From assembly GCA_021808185.1 (NCBI GenBank), contig JAKBCB010000017.1, positions 1 to 18,316 on the forward strand: a stretch of 18,316 nt of DNA, read 5' to 3'. Position numbers and translations under genes: made by a program. The notes under the pieces are model-generated. The model was not told where the DNA came from. It did not search any database and saw only the letters and a program-made list of their open reading frames with translations. This document shows, in pieces, positions 1 through 7,772 of this stretch. Positions within the stretch are counted from its first letter, which is position 1. Every line of letters starts with the position of its first letter. Source of the DNA: Pseudomonadota bacterium. Its GTDB lineage: Bacteria; Pseudomonadota; Alphaproteobacteria; Acetobacterales; Acetobacteraceae.

Positions 1-654
1 GTGCGTCAGCACCTGCAAATTCGCCCGCTTCATCGCCGGGCGCAGGAACGCCGTCGCGGCGGAGGAGCGGCGGCCGTTGCGCGCCGTGACGTGGTAGTAG
101 CCGACGCCTTCCTGTTGCGGGCCGTTGAAATCGTCGGTGCGCGGGATGCCCTCGGCCATTGCCGCGCGGATGTAGGATTCGCACAGTTCCGTGCGATCCG
201 GCAGATCGCTGACCGCAAGCGCGCCGTCGCGGCCGTGCAGCGAGTCGTCGCCCGGGCCGATGCGTTGTTCGGAGCGTTTGAAATACGGCAACAGGTCGTC
301 CCACGCCCAGCCCTCGTTGCCGAGTTGCCGCCAGTGCGCATAGTCCTCGGGCTGGCCGCGCAAATACAGCAGGCCGTTGATCGAGGACGAGCCGCCGAGC
401 ACCTTGCCGCGCGGCCAGAACACGCGGCGGTTGTTCAGGTTGGGGTCAGGCTCGGTCTCGTACATCCAGTTGATGCGTTTATCGACTATGGTCTTGCCGT
501 AGCCGAGCGGGATGTGAATCCACGGATTGCTGTCGGGACCGCCCGCTTCCAGCACCAGCACGCGCACCGACGGGTCTTCCGTCAGGCGGGCGGCCACAAC
601 GCAGCCGGCCGAGCCGGCACCGACGACGATATAGTCGGCCTCGATCGTATCCAC
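1..654 (-). CDS. GMC-family FAD oxidoreductase (choline/alcohol dehydrogenase-like), 5' part only
   Basis: This is the first 218 residues of a glucose-methanol-choline family flavoprotein; the 3' end lies beyond the left edge of the window. Residues 12-17 (GAGSAG) form the dinucleotide-binding loop for FAD, followed by the second-strand acid end VLEAGG (34-39). The GMC signature PRGKVLGGSSSINGL spans about 81-95, and RNGRRSSAATAF (192-203) is another conserved family block. Members oxidise an alcohol group on choline, sugars, polyols or aliphatic alcohols. The catalytic His/Asn pair is in the missing C-terminal half, so the substrate cannot be guessed from what is present. The GTG start is chosen because a strong GAGGGGG ribosome binding site lies 6 bases upstream and the Rossmann strand begins at the usual distance. 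It is divergent from the acid-sugar operon across 60 bases, so it may supply an oxidised substrate to that pathway (inference). Confidence 0.93.
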   Translation of the reverse strand, partial: MDTIEADYIVVGAGSAGCVVAARLTEDPSVRVLVLEAGGPDSNPWIHIPLGYGKTIVDKRINWMYETEPDPNLNNRRVFWPRGKVLGGSSSINGLLYLRGQPEDYAHWRQLGNEGWAWDDLLPYFKRSEQRIGPGDDSLHGRDGALAVSDLPDRTELCESYIRAAMAEGIPRTDDFNGPQQEGVGYYHVTARNGRRSSAATAFLRPAMKRANLQVLTH

Positions 655-714
655 GGCGTTCCCCCTCGGCGCCGACCGGTTGCCTCGCCGGGGCGCCGCG
701 CACAGGATGCCGCC
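655..714. promoter_or_regulatory. 60-base divergent intergenic region
   Basis: This gap separates the minus-strand GMC oxidoreductase from the plus-strand operon and must hold, or lie close to, both promoters unless these start inside the opposing genes. It is almost pure G+C. Visible elements are the GMC ribosome binding site at 661-667, an AGGA at 704-707 placed 7 bases before the ATG at 715, and short palindromes (CGGCGCCG near 667-674, ACCGGT near 675-680). No convincing -10 or -35 hexamer is visible. Confidence 0.5.
661..667 (-). promoter_or_regulatory. Ribosome binding site of the GMC oxidoreductase
   Basis: The minus strand reads GAGGGGG, 6 bases before the GTG at 654-652. It is what decides the GTG start, since no ATG is available at the expected position. 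Confidence 0.75.
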
Positions 715-1728
715 ATGACCGGGGAAACGCCACACACTGAGATCGCCGCCGCCCTGCGCGCGATGCACCTGCTCGCCGATGACGCGCCCGTACCGGACGG
801 ACGGGCGCTGACCGGGGGCGTGTCTTCCGATATCTGGCTGGTGGCGCTGCCGTCCGGGCCGGTGGTGGTCAAGCGCGCGCTGGACAAGCTGAAGGTGGCG
901 GCGGACTGGCACGCGCCGGTGGAGCGCAACCTGTACGAAGCGCGCTGGATGCGCCAGGCCAACGCGGCGGCGCCGGGCTGCGCCCCTGCCCTGCTCGGCC
1001 AGGACGCGGCCAGCGGGGCGCTGGCGATGGCATACCTGCCGCCGGAGACGCACCCTCTGTGGAAAACCGAGTTGCGCGAGGGCCGTGCCGATCCGGCGTT
1101 CGCGGGCGCGGTGGGCGCGACGCTGGCGCGCATCCATGCCGCGACGGCGGCGGACGCAACCGTGGCGGCGATGTTTCCGACCGACGCGATTTTCTTCGAC
1201 ATCAGGCTGGAGCCGTATCTGCTGGCCACCGCCCGCCGCCATCCTGACCGGGCGGCGGCGCTGCAAGCCCTGGTCACGACGACCCAGGCCACGCGCCTCG
1301 CGCTGGTGCACGGGGATGTCAGCCCGAAAAACATCCTGGTCGGCCCCGCGGGGCCGGTGTTCCTGGATGCCGAGTGCGCATGGTGGGGCGATCCGGCCTT
1401 CGATCTGGCCTTCGTGCTCAATCACCTGTTGCTGAAATGCCTGTGGAACCCGCAGGCTGCCACCGGGTTCCTGGCATGTTTCGCGGCGCTGGCCGAAGCC
1501 TATCTGGCGCGCGTGACCTGGGAGCCGGCATCGGCGCCGGAGGCCCGGGCGGCACGGCTGCTGCCCGGCCTGCTGCTTGCCCGGGTGGATGGCAAGTCGC
1601 CGGTGGAGTACCTGACGGCGGAGAACGACAAGGCGCGAGTCCGCCGGGTGGCGCGCGCCCTGCTGGCGGCGCCGGTGGCGCGGCTGGCCGACGTGGCAAC
1701 GGCGTGGCGAAAGGAATTGGCGGCATGA
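715..1728 (+). CDS. APH-fold (aminoglycoside phosphotransferase family) small-molecule kinase
   Basis: The 337-residue protein has the protein-kinase-like fold of the APH/choline kinase superfamily. A glycine-containing loop is at 34-41 (GGVSSDIW), the ATP lysine is probably Lys53 (VVVK), the catalytic Brenner motif HGDVSPKNIL is at 199-208 with Asp201 and Asn206, and the metal-binding aspartate is Asp218 in FLDAE. A downstream block, WWGDPAFDLA (223-232), is typical of the family. It would transfer the gamma-phosphate of ATP to a hydroxyl of a small cytosolic molecule. The family name does not imply drug resistance; its place as first gene of an acid-sugar operon suggests a metabolic substrate. 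The ATG at 715 is preferred because AGGA sits 7 bases upstream; the frame is open to the window edge, but the upstream part is antisense to the GMC gene. Its stop overlaps the next start as ATGA. Confidence 0.88.
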   Translation: MTGETPHTEIAAALRAMHLLADDAPVPDGRALTGGVSSDIWLVALPSGPVVVKRALDKLKVAADWHAPVERNLYEARWMRQANAAAPGCAPALLGQDAASGALAMAYLPPETHPLWKTELREGRADPAFAGAVGATLARIHAATAADATVAAMFPTDAIFFDIRLEPYLLATARRHPDRAAALQALVTTTQATRLALVHGDVSPKNILVGPAGPVFLDAECAWWGDPAFDLAFVLNHLLLKCLWNPQAATGFLACFAALAEAYLARVTWEPASAPEARAARLLPGLLLARVDGKSPVEYLTAENDKARVRRVARALLAAPVARLADVATAWRKELAA

Positions 1729-3014
1729 GCGATACCGAGATCGTCTATCTGCATGGCCGCCGGGTCTGGGACAGCCGGGGGCGCCCGACGGTGGAAGCCG
1801 AATTGATGCTGGCGGGCGGCGCCGTCGGCCGCGCCATCGCCCCGGCCGGCGCCTCCACCGGCTCCGGCGAGGCGCTCGATCTGCGCGACGGTGGGGAGAC
1901 CTTCGGCGGCTGGGACGTCTCGCGGGCGGTCGCCAGCGTCAATGGCGAAATCGCGGTGGCGCTGATGCACGCGGACGCGGCGGATCAGGCGGCTCTGGAC
2001 AGGAAACTGATCGAGCTGGACGGGACCGAGGGCAAGACCCGACTGGGCGCCAACGCCATCCTGGCCGTCTCGATGGCGGCGGCGCATGCTTCGGCCGGGG
2101 CGGCGGGCGTGCCGCTGTATCGCCATCTCGGCGGCGAGGAAGCGAGCCTGCTACCGCTGCCGCAGATCCAGATTTTCGGTGGCGGCGCCCATGCCGGCCG
2201 GCGGGTGGATATCCAGGATTTCCTGGTGGTCTGCCCGGCCGCGCGCAGCTTCGCCGAGGCGTTGGACTGGACGGCCGAGGTCTATCGCGCGGCCGGATCG
2301 TTGATGAAGGCGGCCGGAAAGCTGCACGGCGTGGCGGACGAAGGCGGCTGGTGGCCGGATTTCACCACCAACGAGGAGGCGCTTGAAACGCTGGTGCGCG
2401 CCATCGACGCCGCCGGCTTCGAACCGGGCGAGGAGATCGGCATCGCGCTCGACATCGCCGCCTCGGAATTCGGCAAGGCCGGGAAGTACCGCCTCGGGCT
2501 GGAGGGGCGCGAACTGGACAGCGACGGCATGATCGACATGCTGACCGGCTGGCTGGAGCGCTACCCGATCCTGTCCATCGAGGACCCGTTGGCGGAGGAC
2601 GATTTCGACGGGTTCGTGCGCTTCACCGAAGCGGTGGGCGACCGGGTTCAGGTGGTGGGCGACGATCTGCTGGTCACGCACGCGGCCAACATCCGCGACG
2701 CGGCGGCGCGCGGGGCGGCCAACTGCGTGCTGCTGAAACCGAACCAGCGCGGCACACTGACCGAGACCGCGCAGGCCTGGACCACGGCCAAGGAACTTGG
2801 TTACGCGGGGATCGTCTCCGCCCGCTCCGGCGAGACGGAGGACACGACCATCGTCCATCTCGCGGTCGGCTGGGGCGTGGGCCAGCTCAAGGTCGGCTCG
2901 ATGGCACGCGGCGAGCGCACGGCGAAGTGGAACGAGGCGCTGCGCATCGAGGAAGCGATGGGGCCGCGCGGCAAGTTCGCGGGCGGGGCGGCGCTGGCGC
3001 GGACGCTGCGGTGA
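1725..3014 (+). CDS. Divergent enolase paralogue (enolase-superfamily phosphopyruvate hydratase-like)
   Basis: The 429-residue length is normal for enolase and the N-terminal capping domain and C-terminal barrel are both complete. The substrate loop GASTGS is at 42-47. Catalytic and metal residues that match E. coli enolase are Glu206 (ADEGG, Glu209), Asp243 (Asp246), Glu286 (SIED, Glu290), Asp313 (VGDD, Asp317), Lys338 (LKPNQ, Lys342) and Lys389 (GQLKVGS, Lys393). Two positions differ: the glutamate of the usual IQEFM is Asp165 (IQDFL), and the histidine of SHRSGETED is Ala366 (SARSGETED). Both normal residues line the substrate pocket near C3 of 2-phosphoglycerate. The metal site and general base are intact, so it is probably an active lyase with a different or larger substrate (inference). 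It lies inside an acid-sugar operon, overlapping both neighbours by 4 bases, unlike housekeeping eno. Confidence 0.9.
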   Translation: MSDTEIVYLHGRRVWDSRGRPTVEAELMLAGGAVGRAIAPAGASTGSGEALDLRDGGETFGGWDVSRAVASVNGEIAVALMHADAADQAALDRKLIELDGTEGKTRLGANAILAVSMAAAHASAGAAGVPLYRHLGGEEASLLPLPQIQIFGGGAHAGRRVDIQDFLVVCPAARSFAEALDWTAEVYRAAGSLMKAAGKLHGVADEGGWWPDFTTNEEALETLVRAIDAAGFEPGEEIGIALDIAASEFGKAGKYRLGLEGRELDSDGMIDMLTGWLERYPILSIEDPLAEDDFDGFVRFTEAVGDRVQVVGDDLLVTHAANIRDAAARGAANCVLLKPNQRGTLTETAQAWTTAKELGYAGIVSARSGETEDTTIVHLAVGWGVGQLKVGSMARGERTAKWNEALRIEEAMGPRGKFAGGAALARTLR

Positions 3015-3955
3015 AGGTGGTGCTGCACTACGCCGCCGGCCCCGGCCTGCGGGAGCGGCTGGCGCGGTTCGCGGCGGAGGGGCTGGAGATCGCGGTCCGT
3101 CCGGAGACCGACGAGGCCGGGTTTGCCGAGGCGATGCGCACGGCGGACGTGCTGTGGCATGTGCTGAAACCCTGCACGGCCGAGGTGATCGCGGGCGCGC
3201 CAGGACTGCGGCTGATCCAGAAGATCGGCAGCGGCGTGAACACCATCGACCTCGAAGCCGCCGCCGCGCGCGGCATCGCCGTGTGCAACCTGCCGGGAAC
3301 CAACGCCCCGGCGGTGGCGGAGATGACGCTGCTGCTGATGCTCGCGGCCTTGCGGCGGCTGGCGCTGCTGGACCGGGCAACGCGGGCGGGCGACGGATGG
3401 CGTCTCGATCCCGGGTTGCAGGACTCGTTCCACGAACTCGGCGGCAGGACCGTGGGGCTGGTCGGCTACGGCGCGGTCCCGCGCGCGCTGGCGCCGGTGC
3501 TGGGGGCCATGGGATGCCGCGTGCTGTACACGGCGCGGGCGGAAAAGCCGGATGCGCTCGGGGAATGGCGGGCGCTGCCCGACTTGCTCGCCGAAAGCGA
3601 CGTGGTCAGCCTGCATGTGCCGCTGACGCCGGCGACGGAGCGCATGATCGACGCGGCGGCGCTCGCGCGCATGAAGCCGGGCGCCGTGCTGGTCAACACC
3701 GCGCGCGGCGGGCTGGTCGATCAGCACGCGCTGGTGGCGGCGCTGACCGCTGGGCGGCTCGCGGCGGCGGGGCTGGACGTGTTCGCGGCCGAGCCGGCCG
3801 GGCGCGAGAACCCGTTGTTCGCGCTGGAGAACGTGGTGGTAGCGCCACATGTCGGCTGGCTGACCACCGGCACCTTCGACCGCTCGTTCGCGCTGGCCGT
3901 GGAGAACGTCCGGCGGCTGCGCGAGGGGCAGCCGTTGCTGCATCGCGTGCAATGA
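3011..3955 (+). CDS. D-2-hydroxyacid dehydrogenase (phosphoglycerate dehydrogenase/hydroxypyruvate reductase family)
   Basis: This 314-residue NAD(P)-dependent oxidoreductase interconverts a 2-keto acid and a D-2-hydroxy acid. The substrate-binding loop GSGVNTID is at 73-80 and the nucleotide loop is GYGAVP at 152-157. The catalytic triad is Arg232 (NTARGG), Glu261 (DVFAAEP) and His280 (APHVGW), all present. The third glycine of GxGxxG is proline, as in some family members. No aspartate ends the second beta strand (YTARAEK, 173-179), which favours NADP(H) over NAD(H), though this is inferred. The GTG start overlaps the enolase stop as GTGA; upstream in-frame sequence is shadow of the enolase gene. 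In this operon it could reduce or oxidise a keto or hydroxy acid made by its neighbours, such as hydroxypyruvate, glyoxylate or a longer 2-keto acid. Confidence 0.92.
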   Translation: MKVVLHYAAGPGLRERLARFAAEGLEIAVRPETDEAGFAEAMRTADVLWHVLKPCTAEVIAGAPGLRLIQKIGSGVNTIDLEAAAARGIAVCNLPGTNAPAVAEMTLLLMLAALRRLALLDRATRAGDGWRLDPGLQDSFHELGGRTVGLVGYGAVPRALAPVLGAMGCRVLYTARAEKPDALGEWRALPDLLAESDVVSLHVPLTPATERMIDAAALARMKPGAVLVNTARGGLVDQHALVAALTAGRLAAAGLDVFAAEPAGRENPLFALENVVVAPHVGWLTTGTFDRSFALAVENVRRLREGQPLLHRVQ

Positions 3956-4964
3956 CCCGCTTCCGCCTGCTGGCGGACGACCTGACCGGCGCGCTCGACA
4001 CCGCCGCGAAATTCCGCCCGATGCTGGGGCCGGTGCCGGTCGGCTGGGCGGACGATCCGACCCAGCCTGTGCTCGCGCTCGATTCGGCCACGCGCGAGCT
4101 GGACGTGGCGACGGCGCGGGCGCGGGTGGGCGCGCTGGCGCCGATGCTGGCCGGGGCGGATCTGGCGTTCAAGAAACTCGACAGCCTGCTGCGCGGCCAT
4201 ACGGCGGCCGAGCTTGCGGCGTGCGCGGCGTCCGGGGCGTTCAACGCCGTGGTGATCGCGCCCGCGTTTCCGGCACAGGGGAGGATCACGCGCGGCGGGC
4301 GGCAACTGGCGCACGGGCAGGATGTCGGCGTCGATCTGGCGGCGGGGCTGGCCGCCGAGGGCGTGCCGGTGGCGCGGCGCCGGCCGGGGGACGATCTGCC
4401 ACCGGGCGTGAGTTTGTGGGACGCGGAAACCGAGGCGGACCTTGCCGCCATTGCGACACGACGGCGCGGGCGCGTGCTGTGGTGCGGCACGGCCGGGCTG
4501 GCGGGGGCGCTGGTGACGGGCACGACGCCGCTGGTGGCGGCACTGCCGCGCCCCGTGGTGGCGCTGATCGGCTCGGAGCATCCGGTGGCGCGCGCGCAGG
4601 TGGCGGAATGCCGGAAGCGGGTGACACTTCCCGGCGGCACGGTTGGGGACGGGGCGGTGGTGACGGTGGCGCTGCCGGCGGGCACGGCGCGCGAGGAAGC
4701 GGCGCGGCACATCGCGGCGGCGCTCGCCGCGTTGCTGCACCGCATGGACAGGCCCGGCACGCTGATCGTCGCCGGCGGCGAGACGCTGCGCGCGGTCTGC
4801 GCGGCGCTTGACGCGGACGGGCTGGTGGTGGACGGGGAAGTGGCGGCGGGCGTGCCGGCGTCGCGGCTGAGCGGCGGGCGTTGGGACGGACTGCGCATCG
4901 TCTCCAAGTCCGGCGCGTTCGGCGACGCGGGGCTGTTGGCGCGGCTGCTGGAGGGGGAGACGAC

Positions 4965-4968
<4 letters not shown>
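3952..4968 (+). CDS. Four-carbon acid sugar kinase family protein (DUF1537), short form
   Basis: The 338-residue protein carries the family hallmarks. The N-terminal substrate-binding domain has ADDLTGALD (8-16), KKLDSLLRGH (74-83) and APAFPAQGR (103-111). The C-terminal nucleotide-binding domain has GTAGLAGAL (179-187), GSEHPVARAQ (207-216), AGGETLRAV (274-282) and KSGAFG (319-324). Characterised members (OtnK, DtnK) phosphorylate the 4-hydroxyl of D-erythronate or D-threonate in the cytosol. Family members are usually around 400 residues or more. This one is clearly shorter, mainly in the linker between the two domains, but no key motif is missing. The ATG overlaps the stop of the preceding dehydrogenase (ATGA), and its own stop overlaps the pdxA2 start in the same way. 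The kinase/pdxA2 pairing matches the known 4-phospho-tetronate route. Confidence 0.9.
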
Positions 4969-5999
<1,031 letters not shown>

Positions 6000-6011
6000 G
6001 AGGAATTTTCG

Positions 6012-6956
6012 ATGTCCCTGCCCCCGATCCTGCAAAACCTGCGGCTGCCGGTGATCGCGGCGCCGTTGTTCATCGTCTCGACACCCGATCTCGTCATCGC
6101 GCAGTGCAAGGCGGGCATCGTCGGCAGTTTTCCCGCGCTGAACGCGCGGCCGCAATCGCTGCTGGCGGAGTGGCTCGACCGCATCACCAGCGAACTCGCG
6201 GACCATGACGCCAGGCATCCCGAGGCCAAAGCGGCGCCGTTCGCCGTCAACCAGATCGTGCATCGCTCCAATCCCCGGCTGATGGAGGATCTGGAAACAT
6301 GCGTGAAATACCACGTTCCCATCACGATCTGCTCGCTCGGCGCGCGCGAGGACGTGTACGCGGCGGTGCATTCCTATGGCGGCATCGCGCTGCACGATGT
6401 CATCAACCCGATGTTCGCGCGCAAGGCGGTGGAAAAGGGTGCCGACGGGCTGATCGCGGTGGCCGCCGGCGCGGGCGGGCACGCGGGCACGCTCTCGCCC
6501 TTCGCGCTGGTGCAGGAAATCCGTGCGTTCTTCGACGGGCCGCTGGTGCTCTCGGGCGCGATCGCCACCGGCGGCGCGGTGCTGGCGGCGCGGGCCATGG
6601 GGGCGGATCTGGCCTATATCGGCTCGGCCTTCATCGCCACCGAGGAAGCCAACGCCAAGCCCGAATACAAGCGGATGGTGGCGGAAAGCCACGCCGACGA
6701 CATCATGTACACCGATTTCTTCTCCGGCGTGCCGGGCAGCTACCTCAAGCCCAGCGTGCGCGCCGCCGGGTTCGACCCGGACAACCTGCCGACGGAGGGA
6801 GCCAAGATGGATTTCGGACGCGAAACCAAGGCGTGGCGCGATGTCTGGAGCGCCGGACAGGGGATCGGCGCGGTGCAAGACGTGGTGCCGGTCGCGGAGT
6901 TGGTGGCGCGGCTTGAGCGCGAATACCGCGCGGCGCGGACCCGGGTGGCGTCATGA
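6012..6956 (+). CDS. Nitronate monooxygenase / NPD-family FMN flavoprotein
   Basis: The 314-residue protein is a TIM-barrel flavoprotein of the 2-nitropropane dioxygenase/nitronate monooxygenase family. The N-terminal PVIAAPLF (13-20) is the usual first strand. AGAGGHAGT (152-160) is the FMN and substrate loop with the probable catalytic His157. SGAIATGGA (181-189) and YIGSAFIAT (202-210) bind the FMN phosphate. Known members oxidise alkyl nitronates such as propionate 3-nitronate, or act as NAD(P)H:flavin or quinone oxidoreductases. Its link to acid sugars is unexplained. It starts 12 bases after the pdxA2 stop behind GAGAGGA, the only non-overlapping junction in the operon, and its stop overlaps the SDR start (ATGA). 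Related FMN enzymes of the same fold could have another activity, so the family is clearer than the reaction. Confidence 0.88.
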   Translation: MSLPPILQNLRLPVIAAPLFIVSTPDLVIAQCKAGIVGSFPALNARPQSLLAEWLDRITSELADHDARHPEAKAAPFAVNQIVHRSNPRLMEDLETCVKYHVPITICSLGAREDVYAAVHSYGGIALHDVINPMFARKAVEKGADGLIAVAAGAGGHAGTLSPFALVQEIRAFFDGPLVLSGAIATGGAVLAARAMGADLAYIGSAFIATEEANAKPEYKRMVAESHADDIMYTDFFSGVPGSYLKPSVRAAGFDPDNLPTEGAKMDFGRETKAWRDVWSAGQGIGAVQDVVPVAELVARLEREYRAARTRVAS

Positions 6957-7708
6957 CCGACATCGCGGGCAAGATCGCCTGGGTAACGGGGGCTTCGTCC
7001 GGTCTGGGCGAGCGTTTCTCCGTGGTGCTCGCCAGGGCCGGCGCGGTGGTGGCGCTTTCGGCACGGCGCGTGGACCGACTGCACGCGCTGGCGGACCAGA
7101 TCACGGCGGCAGGCGGACGGGCGCTGGTGGTGCCGATGGACGCGACAAAGGTGGACAACATTCGCGCGGCGGCGGCGCGGATCGAGGCCGAGCTGGGCGG
7201 GATCGACATCCTGGTCAACAACGCCGGCATCAGCCGGCAGGCGCGGCTGGAGAATTTTTCCGAGCAAGATTTCGACGCGGTGCTGGACACCAACCTCAAA
7301 GGCCCGTTCTTCGTCGCGCAGGCGGCGGCGAACCAGATGATCCGGCACAAGCGCGGCGGACGGATCGTCAACATCGCCTCGGTGGCGTCCTTCCGCACCA
7401 TCGGGCATCAGGCGCCGTACGCCATTTCCAAGGCGGGCGTGGCCATGATGACGCAGTGCATGGCGCGCGAGTGGGGCCGGCACGGCATCAACACCAACGC
7501 GATCTGCCCGGGCTACATCAAGACCGAGATCGGCGGCGATTTCTGGGAGACCGAGGCCGGCGCCAAGCTGATCGCCTCCCTCCCCCGCCGCCGCCTCGGC
7601 GAGCCGCGCGATCTGGATGGGCTGTTGCTGCTGCTGTGCTCCGGTGAGGCGGCGCGCTTCATCAACGGCACCTCGATCGTGGCCGACGACGGCCAGATGG
7701 CAATGTAG
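6953..7708 (+). CDS. SDR family NAD(P)-dependent oxidoreductase
   Basis: This is a classical short-chain dehydrogenase of 251 residues. The cofactor loop TGASSGLG is at 12-19, NNAG at 89-92, and the catalytic tetrad is Asn114, Ser143, Tyr156 and Lys160 (YAISK). ARR at 37-39 after the second strand favours NADP(H), an inference. PGYIKTEI (187-194) is the usual substrate-loop entry. It would oxidise a secondary alcohol or reduce a ketone in the cytosol. FabG-like 3-ketoacyl reductases share this pattern, but the operon position suggests a sugar acid or polyol step. The ATG overlaps the upstream stop by 4 bases. It ends the operon; a GC hairpin follows 14 bases after the TAG. Confidence 0.92.
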   Translation: MTDIAGKIAWVTGASSGLGERFSVVLARAGAVVALSARRVDRLHALADQITAAGGRALVVPMDATKVDNIRAAAARIEAELGGIDILVNNAGISRQARLENFSEQDFDAVLDTNLKGPFFVAQAAANQMIRHKRGGRIVNIASVASFRTIGHQAPYAISKAGVAMMTQCMAREWGRHGINTNAICPGYIKTEIGGDFWETEAGAKLIASLPRRRLGEPRDLDGLLLLLCSGEAARFINGTSIVADDGQMAM

Positions 7709-7721
7709 CGACGAGCCTTCC

Positions 7722-7738
7722 CGCCGGGCCGCCCGGCG
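7722..7738 (+). terminator. GC stem-loop after the acid-sugar operon
   Basis: The bases CGCCGGG-CCG-CCCGGCG form a perfect 7-bp stem with a 3-base loop, starting 14 bases after the SDR stop. No T-run follows, so this is not a standard intrinsic terminator. It may slow transcription, protect the 3' end of the operon mRNA, or be incidental in such GC-rich DNA. Confidence 0.3.
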
Positions 7739-7772
7739 TGCCACGATCCGGAACAACCCGCCCGGACCCGCC

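Noticed and set aside
1..714. N-terminal extension of the APH-like kinase frame back to the window edge
   Set aside because: The upstream part is antisense to the GMC oxidoreductase, is Arg/Ala-rich, and the ATG at 715 has its own ribosome binding site.
2151..3380. Minus-strand frames of 409 and 383 codons opposite the enolase and hydroxyacid dehydrogenase genes
   Set aside because: Composition-driven shadow frames without motifs; the plus-strand genes have complete active sites.
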